DNA of 64,000 bases from Ianthella basta (lineage: Eukaryota > Porifera > Demospongiae > Verongiida > Ianthellidae): contig OZ025890.1 of the NCBI GenBank assembly GCA_964019415.1, forward strand, positions 909,458-973,457, in the 5' to 3' direction. Positions 22,800 through 31,621 of the stretch are shown one piece after another (the stretch's first letter is position 1; each line of letters starts with the position of its first letter). Made by a program: the position numbers and the translations under genes. The notes under the pieces were generated by a model. It was given only the letters and a program-made list of their open reading frames with translations. It was not told the DNA's origin and ran no database searches.

Positions 22800-25732
22800 C
22801 AGAGACTTCCGCCTACACTCCACGCCACAGTGGGGCTCGCTCAGGCTCGCCCCAATTATAATACAGCTTAACACTCCATGCTCATCATACTTGGGTGGAT
22901 CACTGCTACTCCTCTCCTCTGCTCCATGCCCCTCCCTCGCACAGTGAGGGTCTGCAGAAGAGTACAACAGCGTATAGACCAACTCAATGACAACTTTGAC
23001 TGGCCAGAGACAGCCATTGGAGAGTTCGCCTCCATCCAGTGCCCCTGCACGGGAGCCCCAGACTTGACCAAAGATCTCTTTGCCATCAGAGTTTGTGGAG
23101 ATGGTGGACGCTGGCAGGCAACTGATTACTCTGTTTGTGTCTCTGACAGAACTTTGGAATTGTGTGAGGTATGTATGTATGTGCATGTGTGTCTATGAGA
23201 GGTCAGACTGTGTGTCATTGTGAGAGTATTAAGTGATATACAATACATATGTATGTGAACAGTGGGACGTGTGGAGTGTGTACAGTTAAGGTATACCTGA
23301 AGCTGACCCTATGTGCACCTCCCTATTCTGCAGGGTGGTGATTTGACAAACACTCTGTTTAGCAGTCTAAATTCGACTGACTCCTTGGCACCTGGTGATG
23401 TAGCAGTCCTGTTCAGTGCCACAAGCACTCTTCTCACCAATGAAGCCATCAACAACGAGACAGTAAGCAACAAAACTGTTTGATAGACTTGAGCGACTTC
23501 TTGTATGTAAGAGTGCGGTCATTTAGACTATGCCCTATCCATTTGTACATTTGTTAATGCATCATTGTACATACCTGTCTGATCTTCTAACTTGATAGGC
23601 AAGAGATGCCCTGCTGAATGCTTTTGATAGCCTTTTGTCCGTTGATGATAATGTTCTGGAGACCACTAGTGCAACAACAGGCGCTGGAGACACGTGGGTT
23701 GATGCAGCTAGGTCCTGCCCTGTGGTGTGATGCATGCCACAGTTCTGCTTGTCACTAGTGACTGCTGTACGTGTGTTTGGCAACATCACCCACTCCGTTA
23801 GAGATGGAATGGCAGTAGCTTTAACGAACTTGTAGCCTGCATAGATCTGCGTATATGGTGTCCGCCAATGGCATTTACATTGTGTCTTGTAATAATGGTG
23901 ACCTTTTCATTTCTCTCCTTATGGCAGTCTGTTGACTGCTTTTGACAGGATTGGAGACGCTCTAAACCTTGTGCCCAGGACACCTTTCAAAGTAACGAGG
24001 ACACGTTTTGATCTTGAATTCGTAGAACTTGACTTTAATAACATCCCTGATGAAGGATACGGTACCAGATTTGGCGGTCCAGATGATGATGAGGTGAACC
24101 TGCCCAAGTCTCTCTTCAATGGCTACACAAGTAACCCCACTATCAGCGGGTCGCTGGTTAAGCAGACGTCTCTCTTCAGAGGCCGGGATACCACTATCAG
24201 CATCTCCAGTAGTGTGCTGTCCATCAGCGTGCTTCAGAACGAGGTGAAGGATTTGGAGGAGCCTGTGACAATGAAACTCAAAAAGACAGCTCCCGTGAGT
24301 GGCATGAACAGAGTTGCTTTTTGTATCCACATGATGGATACCTCTCTGTGCACCTCACATTGAGGTAATGGCTCACCCCTTCCTTTCACCTTGCAGACTC
24401 CAAGTGGAATGGAGGCCACTTGCCGCTTCTTGGATAAGAGCGAAAATTGTGAGTTAATAAAGTGTAAAAGAAAAACATGCTATAGATTGCTTGGGTAGGA
24501 CAGGTCCTGCCTTTCCTTCAGTTGCAGTGGCCTGGTGGACAAGACGGCTTCCTAGCTAGAGCTATTGTAACATTTGTGTAGTTACCCAAAAGTGCGTGAT
24601 TGCTTAGAATTGTGCACAAAAGGTTGCCACATCCGCTTTAGATTCACTGTATGGACTGTTTATGCTTCCATTTACTGACTATTGCCATTTCATGTGCTTG
24701 CCTATAATATAAACTGTAACTGTCTTTGTTGTTGCTTCCCTGTGTGCCCCAGCCATTGGCAAGTGGTCAACGTCTGGATGTCAGCTTATGTCAGAGACAG
24801 ACACAGAAGTGAACTGTGCTTGTGACCACCTGTCAAGCTTTGCCATCATCCTGGTTAGTAATACAAGAACATCTTATGTAGTGCTTGACATACATACACT
24901 AGTATCTATCTGGTAGCAAGCCTTGTCCCTCCTCCTGCCATCCCCCCCTCTTCCCTCCCCCATCTTCCCTCCCTGTGCACAGGCTCCTGCAGCTGCCTCT
25001 GGCCCTGCTGCCTCCCCTGTGGCGGCTATCGTGGTGCCCATTGTTGTAGGACTTTTGCTCATTGCTGTGGTGGTGGTGGCTGTTGTTGCAGTGGTGGTCT
25101 TCTACCTCAGGTGCGTAAGACAATGGCCGCTCCGTTGTTCCTCTGTACAGCACTGATATTAGCACCACGTGGGAAGGAATGGTCACATATTAAAAACTCA
25201 CACCATTGTTATACAGTGGAACCTGTCCAAGATAGCCACCTGTGGGCCAGTTCTAACTGACCTTTTTAGAGAGGTGGCTGCTCTGCAGAGGTAGATTGCA
25301 ATGCTTTAGTCCTATTTGGGCCCAGGAAGGCTGGCTGCATTAGAGAGGTGGCTGCGTAACACAGTGATCATCTTAGACAGGTTCCACTGTACTGTAACAA
25401 ACTGCTTGTCTAGCTGTGTGGCCATGCTTATATGGAAAATGTCACTGCAGATGAATTGATCCCACTGTAGGTCCAGTAAGAAGTCTGGTAAATACAGTTT
25501 AGCTCCTACAGCCTCTGCAGAAGAGAAGCAAATAGCCCTCGAGTGTGTGGAGAATCAGTACGTGGAGAATGCTGACAGCCCCCCTGCAACCAAGGAGGAA
25601 GAGGCACTGAAAAGTGCAGTGAACCCTTTGGCTGTTGAATATGCAGAGGGGGAGATGAATGAGGAGGTAACTGGGAAGGACGAGCCGTCTGCTGCTCCAG
25701 AGGCAGAGAAAGAGACCCCTCTTACTGTGTGA
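481..25732 (+). CDS. Giant DOMON-EGF-GAIN/GPS single-pass membrane protein (5' partial, multi-exon)
   Basis: Order of modules read from the sequence: DOMON, 15 EGF, DOMON, 10 EGF, DOMON, 10 EGF, DOMON, EGF, DOMON, EGF, Thr-Glu-Pro linker, HormR-like Cys module, GAIN, GPS, one transmembrane helix and a tail of about 90 residues ending at TGA 25730-25732. Every EGF exon is a multiple of 3 and flanked by phase-1 introns. Each DOMON is a three-exon cassette whose total is also a multiple of 3, so all modules join in one frame. The likely role is a cell-surface adhesion or sensing receptor, self-cleaved at the GPS and held non-covalently (inference from GAIN family behaviour). No signal peptide is visible, so the start lies outside the window. 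The possibility that it is two or more adjacent genes is not excluded, but no internal start, stop or signal peptide supports that. Exons are given in the sub-entries. Confidence 0.78.
699..1287. mobile_element. ~589-bp insertion in the first intron of DOMON cassette 1
   Basis: The intron after exon 481-629 matches the equivalent introns of DOMON copies 2, 4 and 5 up to tcctcttg at 698 and again from taatactaatac at 1288. The intervening sequence is absent from the other three. It is GC-richer than its surroundings. I found no clear terminal repeats or coding capacity, so the class is unknown; it may be a short non-autonomous transposon. Confidence 0.5.
2315..2407 (+). CDS. EGF exon 1
   Basis: A 93-bp phase-1 exon after ttctgcag and before gtgagtg, reading [17 protein letters not shown] then [12 protein letters not shown]. 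It has a canonical EGF cysteine pattern. Exon and flanks recur at 10583-10675 after DOMON 2, showing that the duplicated unit was DOMON plus EGF. Confidence 0.8.
2512..2606 (+). pseudogene. Relic of a DOMON third-exon end
   Basis: From 2512 the sequence repeats the 3' end of the third DOMON exon (compare 1863-1898), its donor gtaagag and about 55 bp of the following intron. It begins abruptly at the end of a (CA)-rich tract. It has no acceptor or remainder of the exon, so it is a truncated duplicate inside the 2408-3417 intron rather than a used exon. The rest of that intron (2607-3417) contains a (CA)n tract at 3225-3260 and nothing else I can identify. Confidence 0.65.
3418..5606 (+). CDS. 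EGF exons 2-8 plus two Ser/Thr/Pro linker micro-exons
   Basis: Exons, all phase 1 to phase 1: 3418-3531, 3867-3956, 4029-4139, 4276-4362, 4515-4628, 4708-4791, 5139-5258. Two micro-exons follow: 5343-5363 (21 bp, TSSPPTG) and 5574-5606 (33 bp, [10 protein letters not shown]). The EGFs alternate between a longer form ([18 protein letters not shown]...) and a short form ([17 protein letters not shown]...) whose first cysteine is supplied by the end of the preceding exon. Predicted extracellular, with several N-glycosylation motifs (NGT, NAT, NGS). The micro-exons would make a short flexible spacer; being so short, they are less certain than the EGFs. Confidence 0.75.
5899..8783 (+). CDS. EGF exons 9-15 (tandem duplicate of the 3.4-4.8 kb block)
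   Basis: Exons 5899-6012, 6708-6797, 6870-6980, 7117-7203, 7342-7455, 7535-7618 and 8676-8783, all phase 1. The first six repeat exons 3418-4791 one for one, with near-identical introns from about 6640 to 7640, so this is a recent tandem duplication of roughly 2.5-2.8 kb. The duplicate carries a fold-back insertion at about 6112-6645. The last exon ([14 protein letters not shown]...) is more diverged. The long intron 7619-8675 shows nothing I can identify. Confidence 0.78.
6112..6645. mobile_element. Fold-back / MITE-like insertion
   Basis: This stretch is present between EGF exons 9 and 10 but absent from the paralogous intron at 3532-3866. Two arms of about 60-75 bases (6139-6212 and 6220-6283) are inverted copies of each other around a short loop. 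A second inverted pair, tttagactatgat near 6285 and its complement near 6628, brackets the remaining ~350 bp. Short direct repeats of gagatggtataa-type sequence lie at 6531-6580. No transposase is encoded, so a non-autonomous element is the simplest reading. Confidence 0.6.
9121..9293 (+). repeat. Conserved block before DOMON 2 with a retained open frame (also 17988-18160 and 19809-19981)
   Basis: Upstream of DOMON copies 2, 4 and 5 (but not 1 or 3) lies a near-identical ~300-bp block. In it a frame reading [15 protein letters not shown] then ...[13 protein letters not shown] stays open in all three copies and ends at the same TAA. It is preceded by a cctcccccag acceptor-like site and followed by a gtaatg donor-like site. 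The bracketed length (170 bp) is not compatible with insertion between phase-1 exons, so it does not work as a simple cassette exon here. It may be a decayed exon or conserved simply because the duplication is recent. Confidence 0.4.
9335..10166 (+). CDS. DOMON domain 2 (exons 9335-9483, 9718-9764, 9892-10166)
   Basis: Same three-exon cassette as DOMON 1 (149, 47 and 275 bp; 157 residues). The strand pair is [16 protein letters not shown] and the glycine turn [13 protein letters not shown] is intact. The acidic loop DDDDEDLD and YLSFSYGPF are conserved. Toward the end it differs from copy 1 ([14 protein letters not shown] against [14 protein letters not shown]), and a Cys is preserved in FGCNST. 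It is followed by EGF exon 10583-10675, as in copy 1. Confidence 0.8.
10583..13038 (+). CDS. EGF exons 16-25 and Thr/Glu/Pro spacer
   Basis: Exons 10583-10675, 10873-10980, 11085-11171, 11257-11373, 11667-11765, 11880-11966, 12067-12183, 12399-12491, 12577-12660 and 12865-13038. All are multiples of 3 in phase 1. Long ([12 protein letters not shown]...) and short ([11 protein letters not shown]..., [10 protein letters not shown]...) EGF forms alternate. The last exon ends in a [13 protein letters not shown] spacer before DOMON 3. The intron at 10676-10872 holds a (CA)-rich tract at about 10737-10828. Confidence 0.8.
13366..14162 (+). CDS. DOMON domain 3, diverged (exons 13366-13514, 13751-13797, 13900-14162)
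   Basis: Exons of 149, 47 and 263 bp give 153 residues. The first exon reads [16 protein letters not shown] and [14 protein letters not shown], the middle exon [16 protein letters not shown], the last [19 protein letters not shown] and YLYYAYGPF. Exon sizes and phases match the other cassettes, but the sequence and introns are clearly diverged. This is therefore an older copy and shows the ancestral cassette structure. Confidence 0.8.
14456..17700 (+). CDS. EGF exons 26-35
   Basis: Exons 14456-14578, 14665-14754, 15209-15325, 15489-15575, 15682-15795, 15874-15969, 16338-16445, 16532-16618, 16845-16970 and 17614-17700. All are phase 1 and in frame. Most have the Gly-aromatic-Gly turn (GYSG, PYTG-like) before the last Cys. 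The donor of 15489-15575 (gtgcat) is weak. A (GT)n run of ~59 bp at 15409-15467 lies just upstream of the 15489 acceptor. Long introns 14755-15208, 15970-16337 and 16971-17613 contain nothing else I recognise. Confidence 0.78.
18204..19034 (+). CDS. DOMON domain 4 (exons 18204-18352, 18583-18629, 18757-19034)
   Basis: 149, 47 and 278 bp, 158 residues. It reads [29 protein letters not shown], then [11 protein letters not shown], the acidic loop DESDDDLD and YMTFSYGPF. It is closest to DOMON 5 (20023-20859), with which it also shares introns and the upstream ~300-bp block. The two are probably the latest duplication in the gene. Confidence 0.8.
19428..19514 (+). CDS. EGF exon 36
   Basis: An 87-bp phase-1 exon reading [17 protein letters not shown]... 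It encodes the same peptide as exon 17614-17700, and its flanking introns are also nearly identical. The duplicated unit in this part of the gene was therefore EGF plus DOMON, about 1.8 kb. Confidence 0.8.
20023..20859 (+). CDS. DOMON domain 5 (exons 20023-20171, 20402-20448, 20576-20859)
   Basis: 149, 47 and 284 bp, 160 residues. It is very close to DOMON 4, with an acidic loop DESDDNLD and a two-residue insertion around GPFVTVVNS. It is the last DOMON before the membrane-proximal part. Confidence 0.8.
21257..21671 (+). CDS. EGF exon 37 and Thr-Glu-Pro linker exon
   Basis: Exon 21257-21343 (87 bp) encodes [17 protein letters not shown]..., with a GTCAGT donor. Exon 21618-21671 (54 bp) encodes a short [17 protein letters not shown] repeat, a likely O-glycosylated stalk between the last EGF and the HormR/GAIN part. 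Both keep phase 1. Confidence 0.72.
21730..22854. mobile_element. 1.1-kb element with 20-bp terminal inverted repeats
   Basis: Positions 21730-21749 (tggggcgagcctgagcgagc) and 22835-22854 are perfect inverted complements, bounding 1125 bp inside the intron between the linker exon and the HormR exon. The interior holds a (TAA)n microsatellite at about 22765-22797. I saw no transposase; the open frames inside are short and unrecognised. I could not assign an unambiguous target-site duplication. A non-autonomous cut-and-paste DNA transposon is the likeliest explanation. Confidence 0.65.
22945..24294 (+). CDS. HormR-like module and GAIN domain (exons 22945-23166, 23334-23462, 23599-23693, 23928-24294)
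   Basis: The first exon has the hormone-receptor pattern: C..., [18 protein letters not shown]..., then a conserved [20 protein letters not shown]. Following exons give a mainly helical stretch ([26 protein letters not shown]) and then a beta-rich segment ([40 protein letters not shown]). This is the A then B subdomain order of GAIN domains in adhesion GPCRs. Phases chain without a stop. The donor after 23693 (gtgggt) is weak but is the one that keeps the frame. Confidence 0.75.
24397..24853 (+). CDS. GPS autoproteolysis motif (exons 24397-24448, 24753-24853)
   Basis: The two exons join to ATCRFLD...IGKWSTSGC... and end in [14 protein letters not shown]. The four GPS cysteines, the conserved Trp and the HLS triad are present, so the family's usual self-cleavage between Leu and Ser should be possible (family knowledge). 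It lies directly before the transmembrane exon, as in adhesion GPCRs and polycystin-1. Confidence 0.85.
24983..25732 (+). CDS. Single transmembrane helix and cytoplasmic tail (exons 24983-25110, 25471-25732)
   Basis: Exon 24983-25110 encodes an Ala/Pro-rich lead, then about 30 hydrophobic residues ([20 protein letters not shown]...) ending in FYLR. Exon 25471-25732 encodes a basic start (SSKKSGKYS) and an acidic, Glu-rich tail containing ENQYVEN, ending ETPLTV at the stop. No further hydrophobic segments occur before the stop, so this is a one-pass protein and not a 7TM receptor. Confidence 0.8.
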
Positions 25733-26487
25733 TCGAAGGCTCATACCTCAAATTGTGAACATTAGTTTTGTAGTTTAAACATGAGAGCTAGGCATACACA
25801 TACATATATGTACGTAGGCCCTGGACTCTTTGCTATATTTTGTTTGTATCACAAATAATTACCAGATTTATAGGCATTTACAGTATTGATGGCTTCCTTC
25901 GCGTAAATGGTGCATAGTTTGCAGCACTTTTAGATAATAATTGAATTTTAAATCAATACAGCAGAAATGTCTGCAGGGGCAATGTCGATACCTATATTCT
26001 CATTTTACACTTCCTGCAGGTGATCAGAGAGGTAAGTTTATAATTATTTTATGCATTTCTCACCAGTATCCTGTATTCAGTAGGGTAGTGCTGATCCAAC
26101 TCAAGCTTTATAATTTATATCTAGCATACCCTGCATGCATGGTACCATCCAGTCAATCGACAGCTATGTTAATAAGAGCATTGTGTACATGCGTGCATGT
26201 GTACATCTGTAACTACACAGTACCAAGCTAGAGATAATCACAATGTAAAGAAAATTATATTCTTCACAGTACACGTACCCTTAAAGGACATTATAGCATA
26301 GATCAGCAGAAGAAGGATCAATCACGGTCTTTCTAAAAATAGTGAATGGCAGTCAGTTGACTGAACTAGTTAAACAAAACGATGTAGCAGTTGTAAGCAA
26401 TGCTGATAACAGACAGTGCATTAACTCAAATATTCTACTACATCCACAGGTTGTGGTAATTAGGTCTGTGTGTGTATGTCCATGCAT
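25733..26487. other. Convergent 3' intergenic region
   Basis: The 3' ends of the receptor gene (plus) and SPT6 (minus) face each other across about 755 bp. The sequence is AT-rich. I found no exon and no canonical AATAAA that I could assign with confidence to either gene. Confidence 0.6.
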
Positions 26488-28773
26488 TCAATGTCTCCTG
26501 TGTCCTCGTTGGTGACCCCGCCCACTCTGCTGCCGCTCCCCACCCACCACCGCAGGGTAACCACTCCCACTGAGATGGCCAAACTGTGCCTCGTGTCCCT
26601 GGGGTGTTCCATACCCTGGTGTGCCCCACTGCACAGGTTGGGAGGGAGTGTAGGGGGCACTCATTCCAGGGGAAGGCTGCCCAAATGGAGATATCATCAT
26701 TGGAGTGCCAAACGCCTGTGGCGTACCAAATGTTTGCGGTGTACCGAAGCTAGGTCCACTCATCGGTGTTTGCAAAGTGTGTCCGGTTCCGAAGCCTGCT
26801 CTGGGTGGGGGCCTGTCCTTGTAGTGTGACTTGAACCACTTGAGAAGCTGGTCAAGTGTGTCAAACACCTGGCCTCTGAAGCGATACCCATCTGGTGTGA
26901 CTGTAAAGTACTCCCACAGTGGCTTCCTCGAGGGCTGGTAAGCAAGGACAAATTTACCACGAAGTTGCTTGCATGGACTGAAATAGTAAGGGATTTTGGA
27001 GGGCTGGGATTTCTTCTCTTCTGCCAGAAGGGCCGTGAGTTTGTTCAGGTCACCCCCGTCAGCAGGCCTGTAATACTTGTGACTGGCCACGTCTCGCACA
27101 TTGCTGGCCATAGGCTGGATGAACCGGGCCATTATTTCATCCAAGTCCTCGTACTCCTAAAGGGGAGGAAGAGGAGAGGAGGACAAAATGCCAGGGAGGA
27201 GCTGAATAGCATGAAGAAGCATGCATGTACATGAACAAATCTACATCAGCTATTGATTACAACCAGACACAATAAAACATCCATACAGCATTCTTGATGG
27301 GTCTAAAGTTAAGTATTGGTTGCTGAGGACTACAGTCCACCCACCCACTCACTTCATTGTCAATCATCAGCTTCCTTCCGAGAGAGAATGGATTGGGCTT
27401 GTCCTTCTCAACAATGTCCACGTGTTGATAAATGTCATCAGCAACCTTCCAAGTGACAGCCAGGCGATCAACTCCCTGCAGGATGACGGGAAGGAGAAGG
27501 GAGTGGGGATGGGAGGGAGAGAGGTCACTAAGAGGGATGGAAGGGGATGAACTTCAAGGAAATTCACTTCACACTAAATTCTTGTGGCACAAACTGGCTG
27601 TTACGTACTACCAGGAGTGGTGAGGTTCAAAACTGTGTGAATAACGTGGTCAGGTGCCATACATGTGTGCATCAAATGTTCCTACTTTGCTGCTTGGCCT
27701 GAATAGAGCCTCTCCTTGGTCCATGCTGGCTAGATGCTTTTCGGCCTCGGCAAAACTGCAGTTCTTGAAACACGGGTGGACAATGATGCGATTGGCGTAG
27801 GCTGGAGGGAGAGGTGAAGAAGAGCAACACATTACTGGTGAACTGAAGACAGGAGTAACAAGGTGCTTGTGCGTGTGAGTGTACTAATGAGTGCACATGC
27901 CTGTGCCAGGCTTGTCTTTGGCAGCCTTCTCCTGGTCCAGGTCAGCTGCCTCCTGCTGGGTGTCATAGTAGGTGTCCTTTGGTACCCTAAAACACACAAA
28001 CAGCAACAAACACACATTACATAGTATGCATATACACTAGAAATATCTACATACAATAAAGTATGCAATGTACATGTTACATACATACTGTAGTATACAA
28101 TACTACACATAATACAAATACAAAGCAAATATTAATATACAATAAAGTATGATATGCACACGTTACATGTACTACAGTAGCCATACTAAACAGATCTGTT
28201 ATTAGCTGGTTGTACTCAGGTTAGGAGCGCCAGTGCTAACAGGAAGGGACAAGTAGTGTGGTTACACACTTACATGAACTTCTTGTCCTTGTCAACAAGG
28301 TCAGAGGAGCGACAAGTGAGGTCCACTGAGAACTTGTCTAGGTTGACTTTTAGTATTCGACAGTGTACAGTCATCCCCATCTACCAGGAGCAGGGGAGGG
28401 GGTGGGAGGGGAGGGAGGAGAGGAAAGGGAAAGGAAGGGAGGGGAGGAGAGGGGAGGGGAGGGGAAGAGAGGGGAGGAGATGGGTGACCTTTGTGCGCCT
28501 CACTTGATGTGTACCAACTTTAGTGCAAATGCACATTGTACATGTGTAAGTAAGCCACACAACTAAGACAGCTATGTTCACTACAGTTGCTCTTGTAATC
28601 TCTCTGCTCTTCCACATTGCACTGCCCTTCACCTGGACCCTGTCCTCCACGTTCTTCACTGGCTTGTCACTGAGGTTCTTGATGTGAATGAACCCAGTGA
28701 TACCACTGTCCAGACGTGTGCGCACTCCAATCCCCTGTCCAGGACACCCACCGCCATCAATGTGTTGCCACAC
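26488..28773 (-). CDS. SUPT6H: SPT6 S1 domain, tandem SH2 and C-terminal tail
   Basis: The S1 part is [20 protein letters not shown] followed by [21 protein letters not shown]. The tandem SH2 begins [19 protein letters not shown], with the ligand-binding Arg in LFRPSSK, then [15 protein letters not shown] and GRKLMIDNE. The second half runs to [18 protein letters not shown] and [11 protein letters not shown]. The tail has [16 protein letters not shown] and GTPGYGTP repeats and ends at 26488. SPT6 SH2 modules bind phosphorylated RNA polymerase II linker (family knowledge). Confidence 0.92.
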
Positions 28774-29383
28774 CTACGTATGCAAACACAAGTTGCCAAG
28801 CAACACATACTGTAACTCCCTTCACTCCCAAAGTAGGCACACTCACAAGTGGACTTTACAAACTGTTGCACGACATTAAACTGCACTGTGATTGGCTACA
28901 GGTCACATGACCATGATAGGCACTGACCTCTCCAATGTTGTGGAACTCATTGAGGAGGCAGAAAGGACAGCCCCACAGGTTGTCAGCCAGTTTCTCTGGG
29001 TTCACTTGGTCTATCATCTCTGGGGTTGGCCTTCGGCGCACAATACCTGCCACTGAACAAGTGATCAGTTTGCCCTCGTGAAGGCTCTCTGTGGAGAGAA
29101 ACACACCCCATAACAACACAGTCAATACACTATGTATGTATTGGAATAGCCCAAGAAGCTGGATACTGTTTTACATACATGCCAGGTTACTGCTATAGCC
29201 CTACTAAACACATACACACTACATATGGTGTATATTGTACTGTATGTACGTATTGTACGTATGTATATCCAAATTCATACTATATTAACAAAATACAACT
29301 GCAAAAACAGAGGGCAGTGGTTGGACACATTTGCCACTTGGGGATCATTGAACAACAGCATATAACACAGGGCAATGTACACA

Positions 29384-29463
<80 letters not shown>

Positions 29464-31567
29464 GGTGTCTCCCCTGTAAGCAGTATGAACTTGTCTACTG
29501 GACTCAGTGTGGCTGATGCAGTCCTCTTGTCCTTAAAAGGGGCGTAAAGCTCCTCCCGAATGGCGTACACAGTCAGCTTCTTGTTGCCATAGCGCTGCAA
29601 CCACCAACACAGGAAAGATGTACAGTAAAGTGAGTTGTGTACAGAACAGACTACACAGTGCCATGGGAAGACGTGAAAATATTTACAGCATATCTATGTA
29701 ATGTAGCTTCATTTTGTCACTGCAGTCCCATCTCTCACTACCCCAGTCCCATCTCTCACTACCCCAGTCCCATCTCTCACTACCCCAGTCCCATCTCTCA
29801 CTACCCCAGTCCCATCACTCACTACCCCAGTCCCATCGCTCACTACCCCAGTCCCATCTCTCACTACCCCAGTCCCATCTCTCACTACCCCAGTCCCATC
29901 GCTCACTACCCCAGTCCCATCTCTCACTACCCCAGTCCCATCACTTACTACCCCAATCCCATCGCTCACTACCCCAGTCCCATCTCTCACTACCCCAGTC
30001 CCATCGCTCACTACCCCAGTCCCATCTCTCACTACCCCAGTCCCATCGCTCACTACCCCAGTCCCATCTCTCACTACCCCAGTCCCATCGCTCACTACCC
30101 CAGTCCCATCTCTCACTACCCCAGTCCCATCACTCACTACCCCAATCCCATCTCTCATTACCCCAGTCCCATCTCTCACTACTCCAGTCCCATCTCTCTA
30201 CCCCAGTCCCATCTCTCACTACCCCAGTCCCATCGCTCACTACCCCAGTCCCATCGCTCACTACCCCAGTCCCATCTCTCACTACCCCAGTCCCATCTCT
30301 CACTACCCCAGTCCCATCTCTCACTACCCCAGTCCCATCACCTGTTTCTCAAGCTCTTCCACAAATACATCAAGGTCCAGATCACCCAACTTCTCAGCCC
30401 TTTCCTGACTCTCAAGTATCTCTTCAACAGCACCACTTGGGTTGGCCTCGTCCAGCTGCAGAAGGCTAAGCTGAGTAAACACCCCCACCCACACCCCCAC
30501 CCACACCCCCCGCCCACACACCACACACCACACACCTCTTCATACTCCAAAGCATCAACAGCCATCTTCCTTGCCCACTCGTAAGTCTCCATATGTATCC
30601 TTGTGCTGTCCAGCACTTCAATGTATGTGTTAACACTACCAGGAATTGAAGAAGGCGAAGTGCTGACTGGCAAGTCAGTACACATGCAAAATACTGCGGC
30701 AGCTGTCACAAACACAAACTCACACACACACACACATTCACACACACTGCAGCAGCTGTTACAAACACACACTCACACACACTGCAGCAGCTGTTACAAA
30801 CACACACTCACACACACTGCAGCAGCTGTTACAAACACACACTCACACACACTACAGCAGTTGTTACAAACACACACACACACACACTGCAGCAGCTGCT
30901 ACAAGCACACACTCACACACACTGCAGCAGCTGCTACAAACACACACTCACACACACACTGCAGCAGCTGCTACAAGCAAACCGTCTACACTGTGTCAGA
31001 TGTACCATACATACACATAATGCAAGATGTTGGTGTTAAGCACTGTACCTGTCAGCAAAGATGCGCGTGTCGATACGGATGAAGGCAGAGCAATTGAGGA
31101 GCACCTTGGGCCCAATCCTGCATACAGTCACCAACTGGGAACGGTTCTCTAATGGAATCTTCTCCTGCCTCAGTGTCTGCAGTTAGGATGAAAGGGGCAG
31201 TGGGTGTGGCCTGTGGGTGTGGTCGACTTCAATGGAGGGAGCTGAGGCCGTTAAAATTCTCACTCATCTCTCATCATTCCCTAACTCTTACACACAAAGT
31301 TGGTGGGTGGGCCGGGGTGTACTGCAGGACACGGAGACTTACTCTCACGATGTATGCAGCCTTCCTGGGTCCCAATCCACACACAAACTGCAAAGCAGCT
31401 GCCCAGTGTGGGTGCTCCATGCACTGAGTTACGTCGACACCAACGCTGTTCACAAGAGAGACCAGAGTCTTTTCAGTGGCCATGTGGAGTATCTCCTTCG
31501 GTATCATAGCCTGACAGAATAAAGGAGGATAGCTGTGGCACATGTACACACGCACATGCACACCCAC

Positions 31568-31621
<54 letters not shown>

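Noticed and set aside
24983-25732. Receptor as a 7TM adhesion GPCR
   Set aside because: Only one hydrophobic helix is encoded before an in-frame stop, and no further membrane exons are seen before SPT6.
26965-27234. Small plus-strand open frames at 26.4-28.9 kb
   Set aside because: Antisense to well-supported SPT6 SH2 and S1 exons.
29637-30584. Open frames of 315 and 251 codons on the plus strand (and 156 on the minus)
   Set aside because: They are produced by the 21-bp minisatellite, whose length is a multiple of three, and overlap SPT6 exon 30342-30455 in antisense.
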